Assembly (NCBI RefSeq): GCF_000312425.1
Contig: NZ_HE997181.1
Coordinates: 4,220,045-4,284,044, forward strand
Source: Reyranella massiliensis 521
GTDB taxonomy: Bacteria > Pseudomonadota > Alphaproteobacteria > Reyranellales > Reyranellaceae
Direction: 5' to 3'
Length of the DNA: 64,000 nucleotides
This document shows positions 7,823 to 18,364 of this stretch, one piece after another (the first letter of the stretch is position 1; each line of letters opens with the position of its first letter). The notes beneath the pieces are model-generated. The model was given only the letters and a program-made list of their open reading frames with translations, did not search any database and was not told where the DNA came from. The position numbers and the translations under genes are program-made.

Positions 7823-8923
7823 ATGGACGATCTTTCGACGATACGCAGCGAAGCGCTCGACGCGGTGCAGGCCGCCGCCGATCTCGGCGCGCTCGATGCC
7901 GCCCGCGTTGCCGCGCTGGGCAAGAAGGGCAGCGTCACCGGCCTGATGAAGACGCTGGGCGGCTTGGCGCCCGAGCAGCGAAAGGAATTCGGCGCGCGCG
8001 TCAATCAGCTCAAGGGCGAGATCGAAGCCGCTCTCGACGCCCGCAAGGGTGCGTTGAGCGCCTCCGCGCTCGAAGCCAAGCTTGCCGCCGAAAGGATCGA
8101 CGTCAGCCTGCCGACCCGGCCCGAGAGCCAGGGCACGCTGCATCCCATCGGCCAGGTGATGGACGAACTCGGCGCCATCTTCGGCGAAATGGGCTTCACC
8201 TGGGCCGACGGTCCCGACATCGAGGACGACTGGCACAACTTCACCGCCCTCAACATCCCGCCCGACCATCCGGCGCGGCAGATGCAGGACACGTTCTATC
8301 TGCCTTCGCGTGCCGACGGCATGCCGATGGTCTTGCGCACGCACACGTCGCCCGGCCAGGCGCGCACCATGCTCGACAAGAACGTGCAGAAGATGCTGGC
8401 CGATGGCGGCTCGTTGCGCATCATCGTGCCGGGCCGCACCTTCCGCATCGACAGCGACGCCACCCATACGCCGATGTTCCATCAGGTCGAGGGCCTGGTG
8501 ATCGACCGCACGACGCACATGGGCCACCTCAAGGGCTGCCTGGTCGATTTCTGCCGCGCCTTCTTCGAGATCGACGACCTGCCGCTGCGCTTCCGCCCGT
8601 CCTACTTTCCCTTCACGGAACCATCGGCCGAGGTCGATATCGGCTGCTCGTGGAAGGACGGCGAACTCAAGATCGGCGCCGGCGATTCGTGGCTGGAGAT
8701 CCTGGGCTCCGGCATGGTCCATCCCAACGTGATCCGGAACTGCGGGCTCGATCCCGCTGTCTATCAAGGCTTCGCCTTCGGCATGGGCATCGATCGCATC
8801 GCCATGCTGAAATACGGCATCCCCGATCTGCGCGCCTTCTTCGACGCCGACTTGCGCTGGCTGCGCCACTACGGCTTCTCGGCGCTCGAGATGCCCTCGC
8901 TGACCGGAGGGCTCGCGCGATGA
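7823..8923 (+). CDS. pheS: Phenylalanyl-tRNA synthetase alpha subunit
   Basis: A 366-residue catalytic subunit of the (alpha-beta)2 enzyme that charges tRNA-Phe. The N-terminal coiled-coil region is followed by the class II core, with [26 protein letters not shown] (motif 1 region), [20 protein letters not shown] (motif 2) and [18 protein letters not shown] (motif 3). ATG 7823 is preferred to GTG 7814 because homologues begin at this point. The stop overlaps the pheT start (ATGA). Confidence 0.97.
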   Translation: MDDLSTIRSEALDAVQAAADLGALDAARVAALGKKGSVTGLMKTLGGLAPEQRKEFGARVNQLKGEIEAALDARKGALSASALEAKLAAERIDVSLPTRPESQGTLHPIGQVMDELGAIFGEMGFTWADGPDIEDDWHNFTALNIPPDHPARQMQDTFYLPSRADGMPMVLRTHTSPGQARTMLDKNVQKMLADGGSLRIIVPGRTFRIDSDATHTPMFHQVEGLVIDRTTHMGHLKGCLVDFCRAFFEIDDLPLRFRPSYFPFTEPSAEVDIGCSWKDGELKIGAGDSWLEILGSGMVHPNVIRNCGLDPAVYQGFAFGMGIDRIAMLKYGIPDLRAFFDADLRWLRHYGFSALEMPSLTGGLAR

Positions 8924-11316
8924 AGTTCACGCTTTCCTGGCTGAAGGAACATCTCGACACTACCGCGACGCTCACCGAGGTGCGCGACGCGCTGACCATG
9001 CTCGGCCTCGAAGTCGAGGGCATCAGCAATCCGGCCGAGGCCCTGAAGGGCTTCGTCGTCGGCTATGTCGTCGAGGCGGTGCAGCATCCCAACGCCGACC
9101 GTCTGCGCGTCTGCAAGGTCGATACCGGCGCTGGCGTGGTCCAGGTCGTGTGCGGGGCGCCCAATGCGCGGACTGGCATGAAAGGCATCTTCGCGCCGCC
9201 GGGCAGCTACATTCCCGGCACAGATCTTCACCTGAAGGTCGGCAAGATCCGCGGCGAGGAGAGCAACGGCATGCTCTGCTCCTCGCGCGAGCTGCAGCTC
9301 GGCGACGACCATAGCGGCATCATCGACCTGCCGGCCGATGCCCTCACCGGCGCGCCGGCCGCCGAGGCGCTGGGCCTCGACGATGCGGTGATCGAGATCA
9401 AGGTGACGCCCAACCGCGGCGATTGCCTGGGCGTGCATGGCATTGCCCGCGACCTGGCTGCCTCCGGCCTCGGCACGTTGAAGCCGATGAAGGTCGACAA
9501 GGTTGCCGGCAGCTACAAAAGCCCGATCAAGTGGACGCATGGCTACGAAGCCAAGCCCGACAGCCCCTGCCCCATCGTGGTCGGCCGCCACTTCCGCGGC
9601 GTCAAGAACGGCCCCTCGCCCGACTGGCTGCAGCGCCGCCTCAAGGCGATCGGGCTGCGCCCGATCTCGGCGCTGGTCGACATCACCAATCTCGTCACCT
9701 TCGACCTCAACCGGCCGCTGCACGTATTCGATGCGAAGAAGCTCGCCGGCGATCTGGTGATGCGTCAGGCACGCGAGGGCGAGCAGGTCCTGGCGCTCGA
9801 CGGCAAGACCTACACGCTCGATCCCACGATTGCGGTGATCGCCGATGCCAACGGCGTGCACGGCATCGGCGGCATCATGGGCGGTGAGGATACCGGCGTG
9901 CAGGAAGACACCGCCGAAGTCTTCCTCGAAGTCGCCTACTTCGATCCCATCCGCACTGCAGCCTCCGGCCGCAAGCTCGGCGTCCAGTCCGACGCGCGCT
10001 ATCGCTTCGAGCGCGGCATCGATCCGGAATCCGTACATTGGGGCGCCGAGGTCGCGACCCGCCTGATCCTCGACCTGTGCGGCGGCGAGGCAAGCGAACT
10101 CGTCGCGAGCGGCGTGATGCCCGCCTGGCAGCGCAGCTACGACCTGCGGGCGGACCGCGTGAAGGGTCTGACCGGCATCGACGTGCCGGCGGCGGAAACG
10201 GCGGCCATTCTCGGCAAGCTGGGTTTCGCGGTGAGCGGCAGCGGCCCGTGGACGGCCGCGGTGCCGTCCTGGCGCTCCGACATCGTAGGCGAAGCCGACC
10301 TCGTCGAGGAGGTCACGCGCGTCTACGGCTTCGACAATATCCCGACCACGTCGCTGCCGCGGCTGTCGGCAATGTCGAAGCCGGTGCGCAATCCGATGCA
10401 GCGGCGCGTGCCGCAGGCACGCCGGGCGCTGGGTGCGCGCGGCATGAACGAGGCCGTCACCTGGTCGTTCCTGCCGCGCAAGAAGGCCGAGCGTTTCGGC
10501 GGCGGCCAGCCCGACCTGTGCCTGCTGAATTCCATCGACGCCACGCTCGACACCATGCGGCCTTCGATCCTGCCCAACCTGATCGATGCAGCGGCGCGCA
10601 ACGAAGCGCGCGGCCTCGTCGATCCGGCGCTGTTCGAGGTGGGTCCGCAGTACAAGGATGCGACGCCGCAAGGCCAGCGCACCGTGGCCGCCGGCCTCCG
10701 CCACAACATGGCAGTCCCGCGCAACTGGGCCGGTCCCGCACGCACCGTCGATGCTTTCGACGCCAAGGCCGATGCACTGGCCGTGCTGGCCGCCATCGGC
10801 GCACCCGACAATCTCTCGACCCAGGCCGGCGCGCCGGACTGGTATCACCCCGGCCGCTCGGGCGCGATCAAGCTCGGCGACCGCGTGATGGCCTATTTCG
10901 GCGAACTGCATCCCGAGATCGCGGCTGCCGCCGACCTCAAGGGTCCGGTCGCGGCCTTCGAAGTGTTTCTCGATGCGCCGCCGCTGCCCAAGGCCAAGGC
11001 GAGCAAGGCGCGGTCCAAGCTGGTGGTGTCGGCCTTCCAGCCCGTCGAACGCGACTTCGCCTTCCTGGTCGATGCCTCAGTCGAGGCCGAGAAGCTGGTG
11101 CGCGCCGCCCGGAATGCCGACAAGGTGCTGATCACCGCAGCCCGCGTATTCGACGTCTATGCCGGCAAGGGTGTACCGGAAGGCAAGAAGTCTCTTGCCA
11201 TTGCCGTCACCCTGCAGCCGGTCGAACGTACCTTGACCGATGCGGAGATCGAGGCGGTTTCCGCCAAGATCGTCGCGGCGGTAGCCAAAGCGACGGGCGC
11301 CGCCCTGCGTGGTTAA
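8920..11316 (+). CDS. pheT: Phenylalanyl-tRNA synthetase beta subunit
   Basis: A 798-residue beta subunit of normal length. It starts with [14 protein letters not shown], then a tRNA-binding OB-fold domain (about residues 39-148, with [13 protein letters not shown]), the B3/B4 editing region, a B5 domain with [17 protein letters not shown] upstream, a catalytic-like core and a C-terminal FDX-ACB anticodon-binding domain (about 705-797, with [13 protein letters not shown]). It edits mischarged Tyr-tRNA and binds tRNA. Its ATG overlaps the pheS stop by four bases, ensuring coupled translation. Confidence 0.97.
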   Translation: MKFTLSWLKEHLDTTATLTEVRDALTMLGLEVEGISNPAEALKGFVVGYVVEAVQHPNADRLRVCKVDTGAGVVQVVCGAPNARTGMKGIFAPPGSYIPGTDLHLKVGKIRGEESNGMLCSSRELQLGDDHSGIIDLPADALTGAPAAEALGLDDAVIEIKVTPNRGDCLGVHGIARDLAASGLGTLKPMKVDKVAGSYKSPIKWTHGYEAKPDSPCPIVVGRHFRGVKNGPSPDWLQRRLKAIGLRPISALVDITNLVTFDLNRPLHVFDAKKLAGDLVMRQAREGEQVLALDGKTYTLDPTIAVIADANGVHGIGGIMGGEDTGVQEDTAEVFLEVAYFDPIRTAASGRKLGVQSDARYRFERGIDPESVHWGAEVATRLILDLCGGEASELVASGVMPAWQRSYDLRADRVKGLTGIDVPAAETAAILGKLGFAVSGSGPWTAAVPSWRSDIVGEADLVEEVTRVYGFDNIPTTSLPRLSAMSKPVRNPMQRRVPQARRALGARGMNEAVTWSFLPRKKAERFGGGQPDLCLLNSIDATLDTMRPSILPNLIDAAARNEARGLVDPALFEVGPQYKDATPQGQRTVAAGLRHNMAVPRNWAGPARTVDAFDAKADALAVLAAIGAPDNLSTQAGAPDWYHPGRSGAIKLGDRVMAYFGELHPEIAAAADLKGPVAAFEVFLDAPPLPKAKASKARSKLVVSAFQPVERDFAFLVDASVEAEKLVRAARNADKVLITAARVFDVYAGKGVPEGKKSLAIAVTLQPVERTLTDAEIEAVSAKIVAAVAKATGAALRG

Positions 11317-11363
11317 ATTCATTGGAGTGCGCCGCCCGCTGGCGCTTCCCGAAGTAGAGTGAC

Positions 11364-13166
11364 ATGACCGACCTGTCGTTGATCCGCAATTTCTCGATCA
11401 TTGCTCATATCGACCACGGCAAGAGCACGTTGGCCGATCGGCTGCTGCTGCGTTGCGGGGCGGTGACGGAGCGTGAATTCCACGACCAGATGCTCGACTC
11501 CATGGATATCGAGCGCGAGCGCGGCATCACCATCAAGGCGCAGACCGTTCGGCTGGAGTATCCGGCGCAGGACGGCAAGACCTACATCCTGAACCTGATG
11601 GACACGCCCGGCCACGTCGACTTCGCCTACGAGGTGAGCCGCTCGCTCGCCGCTTGCGAAGGCTCGCTGCTGGTGGTCGATGCCAGCCAGGGCGTCGAAG
11701 CGCAGACGCTCGCCAACGCCTATCACGCGATCGACGCCAACCACGAGATCATCCCGGTCCTGAACAAGATCGACCTGCCCTCGGCCGAGCCGGAGCGGGT
11801 GTGTCGCGAGATCGAGGACGTGATCGGCATCGACACGTCGGAGTCGATCAAGGTCTCGGCCAAGACCGGCCTCGGCATCGACGACCTGCTGGAAGCGATG
11901 GTGAAACGCCTGCCGCCGCCCAAGGGCGAGCGCAACGCGCCGCTGAAGGCCCTGCTGGTCGACAGCTGGTACGACCCGTACCTCGGCGTCGTGACACTGG
12001 TGCGCGTGCAGGACGGCGTGCTGAAGAAGGGCATGCGCATCCGCATGATGGCGACCGGCGCCTCCTACGACCTGGACAAGGTCGGCGTGTTCAAGCCCAA
12101 GGCCACCGATGTGGCCGAGCTTGGTCCCGGCGAAATCGGCTTCATCATCGCCGGCATCAAGGCCATCGCCGACTGCAAGGTCGGCGACACCATCACCGAC
12201 GACCGCAAGCCCGCGACCGAGATGCTGGCGGGCTTCAAGCCCTCCGTGCCGGTGGTGTTCTGCGGTCTGTTCCCGGCCGACGCCGCGGAGTTCGAGACGC
12301 TGCGCGAATCGCTCGCCAAGCTGCGCCTGAACGATTCCTCGTTCCATTTCGAGCCCGAGTCGAGCGCCGCGCTGGGCTTCGGTTTCCGCTGCGGCTTCCT
12401 GGGTCTCCTGCATCTCGAGATCGTGCAGGAGCGGCTGGAGCGCGAATTCAACCTCGACCTCGTCACCACCGCGCCCTCGGTCGTCTACAAGCTCAAGATG
12501 ACCGACGGTACGGCGCTCGAGCTGCACAACCCGGCCGACTATCCCGACCCCGTGCACATCGAGAGCATGGAAGAGCCCTGGATCAAGGCCACAATCATGA
12601 CACCGGACGAGCATCTCGGCTCGGTGCTGACGCTCTGCCAGGAGCGCCGCGGCCAGCAGATCGAGCTCACCTATGCCGGCGCGCGCGCCATGGCGGTCTA
12701 TCGCTTGCCGCTGAACGAAGTGGTGTTCGACTTCTACGACCGGCTGAAGTCGGTGACGCGCGGCTATGCCAGCTTCGACTACGAAATGGTGGGCTACGAG
12801 GAAGGCGAGCTGGTGAAGGTCTCGATCCTGGTCAACGCCGAACCAGTCGATGCGCTTTCCATCATCGTGCACAAGAGCCAGGCCGAGCATCGCGGCCGGG
12901 CGCTCTGCGAGCGGTTGAAGGACCTGATCCCGCGCCAGCTCTTCAAGATCGCCATCCAGGCGGCGATCGGCGGCCGCATCATCGCTCGCGAGACGATCAG
13001 CGCGCTGCGCAAGGACGTGCTGGCCAAGTGCTATGGCGGCGACATCAGCCGCAAGAAGAAACTGCTGGAGAAGCAGAAGAAGGGCAAGAAGCGCATGCGC
13101 CAGGTGGGCGACGTGGAAATTCCGCAGTCCGCCTTCATCGCCGCGCTGAAGATGGACAGCCGCTAG
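11364..13166 (+). CDS. lepA: Elongation factor 4 (LepA)
   Basis: A 600-residue translational GTPase of standard LepA length. The G domain shows AHIDHGKST (G1), RGITIKAQ (G2), DTPGH (G3) and NKID (G4). Domains II-IV and the LepA-specific C-terminal domain with [16 protein letters not shown] sequence follow. LepA acts on the ribosome in back-translocation or initiation control. The start at 11364 gives [22 protein letters not shown], the normal N-terminus. It is 47 bp downstream of pheT and may be co-transcribed. Confidence 0.97.
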   Translation: MTDLSLIRNFSIIAHIDHGKSTLADRLLLRCGAVTEREFHDQMLDSMDIERERGITIKAQTVRLEYPAQDGKTYILNLMDTPGHVDFAYEVSRSLAACEGSLLVVDASQGVEAQTLANAYHAIDANHEIIPVLNKIDLPSAEPERVCREIEDVIGIDTSESIKVSAKTGLGIDDLLEAMVKRLPPPKGERNAPLKALLVDSWYDPYLGVVTLVRVQDGVLKKGMRIRMMATGASYDLDKVGVFKPKATDVAELGPGEIGFIIAGIKAIADCKVGDTITDDRKPATEMLAGFKPSVPVVFCGLFPADAAEFETLRESLAKLRLNDSSFHFEPESSAALGFGFRCGFLGLLHLEIVQERLEREFNLDLVTTAPSVVYKLKMTDGTALELHNPADYPDPVHIESMEEPWIKATIMTPDEHLGSVLTLCQERRGQQIELTYAGARAMAVYRLPLNEVVFDFYDRLKSVTRGYASFDYEMVGYEEGELVKVSILVNAEPVDALSIIVHKSQAEHRGRALCERLKDLIPRQLFKIAIQAAIGGRIIARETISALRKDVLAKCYGGDISRKKKLLEKQKKGKKRMRQVGDVEIPQSAFIAALKMDSR

Positions 13167-13178
13167 CTGGTCAGGCGA

Positions 13179-13198
13179 GCGGGCTCAGGAAAGCCCGC
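13179..13198. terminator. Hairpin between convergent lepA and the next gene
   Basis: A 7-bp inverted repeat (GCGGGCT at 13179-13185, AGCCCGC at 13192-13198) with a 6-nt loop, 12 bases after the lepA stop and overlapping the last codons of the convergent membrane-protein gene. No T-run follows on either strand, so any terminator role is weak. Confidence 0.35.
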
Positions 13199-13544
13199 GG
13201 CTGCGGCGCTTCCGCGAGGGGCGCGAGCCGCCGAGGAAGCTGGGATCCGGCCGGTCGCCGTCGCGGTTGCCCAGCCACAGCAGGAAGAAGCCCAGAACCA
13301 GGAACGCCGGCAGGGTCGGCAAGGCCAGGAACGGCCGGACCGTCCAATTCCACAGGGAGCCGGGAAGATGCCGCCGCGCCGAGGTCTGGGCGCTGCCGAG
13401 CGAACCGGGATCGAGGTGCGCCCAAAGGCTCCCCAGGGTTGAAAAATGATAGCTGCCCTCCGACCACCATGTAAGGAGGTCATGCACGACCACTGCGACT
13501 GCCAGCGCCAGCAGTAGCCACCCCAGGGCACGAAACGCCACCAT
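13185..13544 (-). CDS. Small membrane protein of unknown function
   Basis: A 119-residue protein with two hydrophobic segments: residues about 5-24 (ALGWLLLALAVAVVVHDL) and about 76-92 (LPTLPAFLVLGFFLLWLG). A tail rich in Arg and Ser follows. The first segment plus the following polar region suggests an inner-membrane protein with two spans and both termini cytoplasmic. GGGGGAG precedes the ATG at 13544. I recognise no characterised family. It is convergent with lepA and upstream of tRNA-Ser on the opposite strand. Confidence 0.7.
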   Translation of the reverse strand: MVAFRALGWLLLALAVAVVVHDLLTWWSEGSYHFSTLGSLWAHLDPGSLGSAQTSARRHLPGSLWNWTVRPFLALPTLPAFLVLGFFLLWLGNRDGDRPDPSFLGGSRPSRKRRSRGLS

Positions 13545-13649
13545 TACTCCCCCAAATACCGGGCGGCACCCTAGCCAAGGAGCCGCGTCGGGGAAAGGCC
13601 GTTGCCGAAGCCATCCACCGCGCTATAAGAGCGGCCGACCGCGCTTCCC

Positions 13650-13739
13650 GGACAGGTGGCCGAGCGGTTTAAGGCACACGCTTGGAAAGCGTGCGTGGTG
13701 TAACAGCCACCGCGGGTTCGAATCCCGCCCTGTCCGCCA
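13650..13739 (+). tRNA. tRNA-Ser, anticodon GGA
   Basis: A complete class II tRNA of 90 bases. The acceptor stem pairs GGACAGG (13650-13656) with CCTGTCC (13729-13735), then discriminator G and an encoded CCA (13737-13739). The anticodon stem CACGC/GCGTG encloses TTGGAAA, giving anticodon GGA at 13684-13686, which reads UCC and UCU. A long variable arm (GTGGTG/CAGCCAC pairing) and a T-arm with GGTTCGAATCCC confirm serine identity. Confidence 0.97.
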
Positions 13740-13772
13740 AAAGCAGCATGCATCCGCCGAGGCTGCTTCTCA

Positions 13773-15032
13773 TCAATCAGCCTGAAAGCTACGGCGTCGG
13801 CGTAGATTCTCTTCGATGAAGGCCACTGCACCCCCTACCCCGTCTTCGGATCGGATGGCGGCGCCGAGCGCGGCGGCGCGGGCGCGCAGGGCAGGATCGT
13901 CCATGGCATGGAATGCGGCGGCCAGATCGGCCGCGGTCATCTTGCGCTTGTCGAGCGCCCGGGGGGCGACTCCAAGGGCCATGACCCGGCGCGCCCAGAA
14001 AGGCTGATCGCCCAAAAACGGGCAGATCGCCGTCGGCTTGCCGGCGCGCAGGGCCGCGCCCGTCGTGCCGGCGCCGCCATGATGCAGGGTTGCGTGCACG
14101 AGCGAGAACAGGCGATCGTGCGGCGCACCGGCGATGACGTGGAGGTCGCTCGATCCATCGATGCGACCCAGTGCCCCGCCTACTGTCGCAAGCAAGCCGC
14201 GCTTGCCGGCTCGACGCAAGCCTTCGGCCACCAGCGCGGTCAGCCGTTCCGGCTCGGCACCGGGCATGCTGCCGAAGCCGACATAGATCGGCGGTTCGCC
14301 GGCTGCCAGGAAAGCGGCGAGATCGGCATCCGGCCGCCATTCCGGCGCATCGAGAAACCAGTAGCCGGTGACGGCGATGTCTGGCCCCCAGTCGGGCGGC
14401 TTTGGAATTACGAGCTGACTGTAGCCATAGAGCGTGCCGGCGAGCGGTGCGGGCCTGTCACGCGCTGAAAGCCCGAGCGAATCGGCTCGCCACTGGCGCA
14501 AAGCCCTGGAAAAGATAATGCCGCCGCCGTGGATCATCAGCGCATGACTCATGCGATTGAGCGGACCGAGCGAGGCAAAGGGCAGGATTGGCGAGGGGAA
14601 GGCGGCCGTCGGCGTGAAGCCTGGCAGAGGCGAAGCAAGAAAGGCGGGGATGCGCAGCCTGGCCGCGATATGAGGTGCGCCGAGCGCCTTGGGATGGAAA
14701 ATAACCGCATCAGGTCGGAAAGCGCGCCCCGCTTCCCATTCGGCATCGAGCAGGGCCCGCATGAGATGCCTGTAATGCTTGATCAGCTTGAAGCCGGCTG
14801 CGAAGCCGGCGCCGGACCTCCCGATCAAGGCCTTGGTCTCGGGTGAGTCAAGCAAGGCCAGGAATTCGGCAGGCAGCGGCGAGAAGGGCACACCCTCCGC
14901 CTCGGCCATATCGGCGAACTGGGCCGGTGCCACGAGCAGGGCCTCGTGGCCACGGGCCTTAAGTCCACGAGACAGTGCCAGGTAAGGCTGCGCGTCGCCA
15001 CGCGTGCCGAGCGTATGAATGGTGAAGCGCAT
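13773..15032 (-). CDS. GT1-family glycosyltransferase (UGT/sterol glucosyltransferase-like)
   Basis: A 419-residue GT-B enzyme. The N-terminal FTIHTLGTRGDAQPYLALSRGLKARGHE and the C-terminal donor-binding signature HHGGAGTTGAALRAGKP, with GFGSMPGAEPERL before it, match the UDP-glycosyltransferase group that includes sterol glucosyltransferases and macrolide or rhamnolipid transferases. It probably transfers a sugar from UDP-sugar to a lipid or secondary metabolite. The start at 15032 has GAGAGGA at 7 bases; the upstream extension lacks family sequence. It is convergent with tRNA-Ser. Acceptor unknown. Confidence 0.85.
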   Translation of the reverse strand: MRFTIHTLGTRGDAQPYLALSRGLKARGHEALLVAPAQFADMAEAEGVPFSPLPAEFLALLDSPETKALIGRSGAGFAAGFKLIKHYRHLMRALLDAEWEAGRAFRPDAVIFHPKALGAPHIAARLRIPAFLASPLPGFTPTAAFPSPILPFASLGPLNRMSHALMIHGGGIIFSRALRQWRADSLGLSARDRPAPLAGTLYGYSQLVIPKPPDWGPDIAVTGYWFLDAPEWRPDADLAAFLAAGEPPIYVGFGSMPGAEPERLTALVAEGLRRAGKRGLLATVGGALGRIDGSSDLHVIAGAPHDRLFSLVHATLHHGGAGTTGAALRAGKPTAICPFLGDQPFWARRVMALGVAPRALDKRKMTAADLAAAFHAMDDPALRARAAALGAAIRSEDGVGGAVAFIEENLRRRRSFQAD

Positions 15033-15324
15033 CCATGGTCCTCTCAGCTCGTCGTTACAGCCGCGCATATCATCGACGAAGAACGCTTCGGCGAGTGCGT
15101 TTGGTTCCCTTCGATCGGAGGCGGCCCATCATGCAGTCCCTGACGAGCGGTCGATATAAAGGGCTCACGGGGGTTTGCAAAAGCTGCATCTCATGCTCGT
15201 CGCTGCGGGAGAATGCGAAAATGAACAGGTTGTCGTCGACGCTCCACTCGACGCAAGGCCTTGCAAAGCTCCCTGTTTATCTTCTTCCTAACGGGAAAAT
15301 TGCCGCGGAGAGGTATCAAGTCTC

Positions 15325-17007
15325 GTGAAAAAGCTGATCAACGATCCGCGCGTCGTGGTTCGCGAAATGCTCGAGGGCCAAGTCGGCCTGCATGCCGGGC
15401 AGACGTTGCTGGCCGACGAGAACGTGGTACTGCGTGCCGATCTGGGACTGCCGGCGGCGCGGCAGGTCGCCATCATCTCCGGTGGCGGCAGCGGACATGA
15501 ACCCGCACACGCAGGCTATGTCGGCGCCGGCATGCTGCACGCGGCCGTGGCCGGCGATGTCTTCACCTCGCCGTCGACCGACGCCGTCCTGGCTGCCATC
15601 CGCGCCGCCTCCGGACCTGCCGGCGCCCTGCTGATCGTGAAGAACTATACGGGCGACCGCCTGAATTTCGGTCTGGCTGCCGAACTGGCGCGGGCCGAAG
15701 GCATTCCCGTCGAGACTGTCGTGGTCGCCGACGATGTAGCGTTGCGCGACAGGGTGGCGTCGGAACGGCGACGCGGCCTCGCCGGCACCGTGCTGGTTCA
15801 CAAGGTGGCTGGCGCCGCTTCCGCCGCTGGACTGGATCTCGCCGCCGTCGCCACCGAGGCGCGTCAGGCGGCCTCTGCGGTGGGCACGATGGGCGTGGCG
15901 CTCGGCGCCTGCACTGTTCCGGGCGGCAGCGCGGGCTTCACGCTTGCGGCCGACGAGATGGAACTGGGTCTGGGCATTCATGGCGAAGCGGGCGTGCGGC
16001 GCACCAAGCTGATGTCGGCGGACCAGATTGTCGAACACTTGCTGGCGACGATCCTCGTCGACCTCGCGCCGCCGCCGGGTGCACGCATGGCGCTGCTGGT
16101 GAACGGGCTGGGCGGGACGCCGCCGATGGAACTGGCCATCGTCGCACGCAAGGCCCTGGCCCAGCTTCGCGCGTCCGGCTTGCACGTCGCGCGCGCCTGG
16201 TCGGGAAACTTGATGACCGCCCTCGAGATGCCGGGCGTCTCGCTCAGCCTTCTCATCGTCGACGACTCGCGGCTGGCACGGCTGGATGCCGCCTCCGCCG
16301 CGCCGGCCTGGCCGGGTCATGGTCGCCTCGCCGAGGCATTGTCCCTTCAACCGCCGTCTCCGGCGCCGCCGACGACCGCCCCCATCCTCACGCCGACGAG
16401 GGCCGGCCGCATCATGCGCCAGTCGGCGTTGAAGGCCGCCGAGGCGCTGACTGCCGCGGAGGCGCAGCTCACCGAGCTGGATGCCGCAGCAGGCGACGGC
16501 GACCTCGGCTTCAGCATGAGCCGCGCCGCTTCGGCGATCCGCGCCATGCCGGCATCCGACTGGACCACCCCCTCCACGGCACTCAAGCATCTGGCTGCAG
16601 CTCTCGGACGCGCCATTGCCGGTAGCTCAGGCCCTTTCTATGCGACAGCTCTGGTTCGCGCCGCGCGGGGCCTGCCCGACGATCCCGGCCCGCGGGATTG
16701 GGCGGCGGCGCTCGATGCCGCTGCCGCCGCGATTGCCGAACTGGGCGGTGCGAAGCCCGGCGATCGCACCATGCTGGACGCGCTGGTGCCGGCCGCTGCG
16801 GCTTTCCGCATCGCTCTCGACGACGGCAAGCCCGCCGCGGACGCATGGATGGAAGCCCTCGACGCTGCGCGCGAGGGGACGACGGCGACGGCCGACATGT
16901 CGCCTCGTGTCGGTCGTGCGGCCTATCTCGGCGATCGTGCACTCGGCCATGCTGACGCCGGCGCCACGGCCCTGACCATCTGGCTTGCTGCCATCACACC
17001 GACCTGA
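15325..17007 (+). CDS. Dihydroxyacetone kinase, fused DhaK-DhaL, ATP-dependent
   Basis: A 560-residue single-chain kinase that phosphorylates dihydroxyacetone (and probably glyceraldehyde) with ATP. The N-terminal DhaK domain has ISGGGSGHEPAHAGYVG, and the substrate-binding His (about 219) lies in LGIHGEAG. A proline-rich linker (about residues 350-368) leads to the DhaL domain, where AAAGDGDLGFSM (about 389-395) provides the Asp cluster that binds Mg-ATP. This is the ATP-dependent, not PTS-dependent, architecture. The start is GTG with GGAGAGG upstream. The 292-bp gap to the divergent glycosyltransferase holds no other gene I can support. Confidence 0.93.
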   Translation: MKKLINDPRVVVREMLEGQVGLHAGQTLLADENVVLRADLGLPAARQVAIISGGGSGHEPAHAGYVGAGMLHAAVAGDVFTSPSTDAVLAAIRAASGPAGALLIVKNYTGDRLNFGLAAELARAEGIPVETVVVADDVALRDRVASERRRGLAGTVLVHKVAGAASAAGLDLAAVATEARQAASAVGTMGVALGACTVPGGSAGFTLAADEMELGLGIHGEAGVRRTKLMSADQIVEHLLATILVDLAPPPGARMALLVNGLGGTPPMELAIVARKALAQLRASGLHVARAWSGNLMTALEMPGVSLSLLIVDDSRLARLDAASAAPAWPGHGRLAEALSLQPPSPAPPTTAPILTPTRAGRIMRQSALKAAEALTAAEAQLTELDAAAGDGDLGFSMSRAASAIRAMPASDWTTPSTALKHLAAALGRAIAGSSGPFYATALVRAARGLPDDPGPRDWAAALDAAAAAIAELGGAKPGDRTMLDALVPAAAAFRIALDDGKPAADAWMEALDAAREGTTATADMSPRVGRAAYLGDRALGHADAGATALTIWLAAITPT

Positions 17008-17111
17008 CACGACCACTCGCAGGCCGACATTGAAACGGCGCGAGCAATGACAATCGGACCGGCCTCAGGGCAATGTCGCCCAAGGAAGACAGAGCCCGAG
17101 AAGGAACGATT

Positions 17112-18254
17112 GTGACACTACCACTCGAAGGAGTTCGCGTTATCGAAGTGGGCCAGGCGCTGGCCGGCCCTCTCGCCGGCGTGCTGCTGGCCGACATGGG
17201 CGCCGACGTCATCAAGGTGGAGAAACCGGATGGCGGCGACGATGCGCGCATCTGGGGCCCTCCCTTCGGCCCAGACGGCGTGACATCGCTCTACTTCCAC
17301 AGCCAGAACCGCAACAAGCGCTCCGTCGTCCTCGATCTGAAGCTGGCGGCCGACGTCGATGCGCTGCATCGGCTGTGCGAGAATGCCGACATCCTGATCC
17401 AGAATCTCCGGCCGGGCGTCGTCGACGAGATCGGCATCGGCCCGGAGACCATGCTGAAACGGCATCCGCGACTGATCTACTGCTCGATCTGGGCCTTCGG
17501 GTATCAGGGCCCGATGCGCATGAAGCCGGGCTTCGATCCATTGCTGCAGGCCTATGGCGGCATGATGAGCGTCACGGGCCGCCCCGAGGATCCACCGACC
17601 TTCTGCGGCGCGTCGATCAACGACAAGGCGACGGGCATGTTCTGCACGATCGGCGCGCTGGCGGCATTGCGCCTGCGCGATCGTACTGGCAAGGGCTGTC
17701 TCGTCGACACGTCGCTGTTCGACTCGGCCGTGCATTGGGTCGAGGGACAGCTCAACAACTATCTCTCGGACAATCAGCCGCCCAAGCGGCACGGCACCGG
17801 ATCCGGCGCCATCGTCCCCTACCAGCTCTTCGAAACGACCGACGCTCCGGTTTGCCTCGCAGCCGGCAACGATCGCCTCTGGGCGCGCTGCGCCAAGGTG
17901 CTGGGCCATCCAGAATGGGGAACGGATCCGCGCTTCGCCACGAGCGCCCAGCGCGTGCGCAATCGCGCCGAGCTGGTCCCGCTGATCGCAGAGGTCATGC
18001 GCCACAAGAGCCGCGCTCACTGGCTGGCGGCTCTCGAAGAAGCAGGTGTGCCCTGCAGCCCGGTAAACGACATCGCAGAACTCGCGGCGACCGAGCAGCT
18101 CGCTGCGGCCGATCTCGTGCATCAACTTCCCGACGGCGGTCCTCGTGTGGTCGGTCTGCCGATCTCCTTCGATCGCAAGCGTCCGCGGTCGGCGCGGCCC
18201 GCACCGACACTCGGTCAGCATACGCATGAAGTTTTGGGCCGCCCCGCTAAGTAA
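17112..18254 (+). CDS. CaiB/BaiF (family III) CoA-transferase
   Basis: A 380-residue family III CoA-transferase. The N-terminal VTLPLEGVRVIEVGQALAGP and LLADMGADVIKVEKP are signatures of the family, as is NDKATGMFCTIGALAALRLRDRTGKG, which holds the region of the catalytic Asp. These cytoplasmic enzymes move CoA between organic acids through an aspartyl-CoA thioester. The GTG at 17112 follows GAAGGAA and fits homologues; an ATG at 17073 would add 13 residues. The downstream hairpin suggests transcription ends here. Substrate pair unknown. Confidence 0.9.
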   Translation: MTLPLEGVRVIEVGQALAGPLAGVLLADMGADVIKVEKPDGGDDARIWGPPFGPDGVTSLYFHSQNRNKRSVVLDLKLAADVDALHRLCENADILIQNLRPGVVDEIGIGPETMLKRHPRLIYCSIWAFGYQGPMRMKPGFDPLLQAYGGMMSVTGRPEDPPTFCGASINDKATGMFCTIGALAALRLRDRTGKGCLVDTSLFDSAVHWVEGQLNNYLSDNQPPKRHGTGSGAIVPYQLFETTDAPVCLAAGNDRLWARCAKVLGHPEWGTDPRFATSAQRVRNRAELVPLIAEVMRHKSRAHWLAALEEAGVPCSPVNDIAELAATEQLAAADLVHQLPDGGPRVVGLPISFDRKRPRSARPAPTLGQHTHEVLGRPAK

Positions 18255-18266
18255 TGAAGCGTACGC

Positions 18267-18292
18267 GAGAGCAGGCGCTTTCGCCTGCTCTC
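18267..18292. terminator. Strong hairpin after the CoA-transferase gene
   Basis: A perfect 11-bp inverted repeat (GAGAGCAGGCG at 18267-18277, complement at 18282-18292) with a 4-nt loop, 12 bases after the stop codon. Its stability and position suggest transcription termination or 3'-end protection, but there is no T-run, so it is not a textbook intrinsic terminator. It borders the conserved EPS-locus element at 18294. Confidence 0.5.
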
Positions 18293-18293
18293 C

Positions 18294-18309
18294 GCCACCT
18301 ATTGATCAC
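18294..18309 (-). promoter_or_regulatory. EPS-locus direct-repeat element, site 1
   Basis: On the minus strand this reads GTGATCAATAGGTGGC, 14 of 16 matches to the shared element GTGAyCAAyCwGTGrC. It ends 55 bases before the FkbM methyltransferase start. TAGCAT, a possible -10 hexamer, lies 22 bases downstream at 18332-18337. Confidence 0.55.
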
Positions 18310-18364
18310 ACGCCATTGCGGTTGAGGTCGCTAGCATCTTCGCCTGCTCAAAACAGCCGTGGAG

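Noticed and set aside
7798..11316. An apparent 1172-codon PheS-PheT fusion
   Set aside because: The first 370 or so codons are an out-of-frame reading of pheS. True pheT starts at 8920 and overlaps pheS by ATGA.
11654..13474. A 606-codon plus-strand frame overlapping lepA
   Set aside because: It is Arg/Gly/Pro-rich and shifted relative to lepA, which has complete GTPase motifs. This is GC-bias shadow coding.
13650..13739. tRNA-Ser as an integration site for a mobile element
   Set aside because: No integrase and no second copy of the tRNA 3' end were noticed near it; neighbours look chromosomal.
15033..15324. A small plus-strand gene in the gap before dihydroxyacetone kinase
   Set aside because: Frames here are short, lack a good ribosome site and show no recognisable protein features; the gap is more likely promoter space.
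18267..18292. Canonical intrinsic terminator
   Set aside because: The 11-bp stem is excellent but no T-run follows, so it is listed only as a hairpin.
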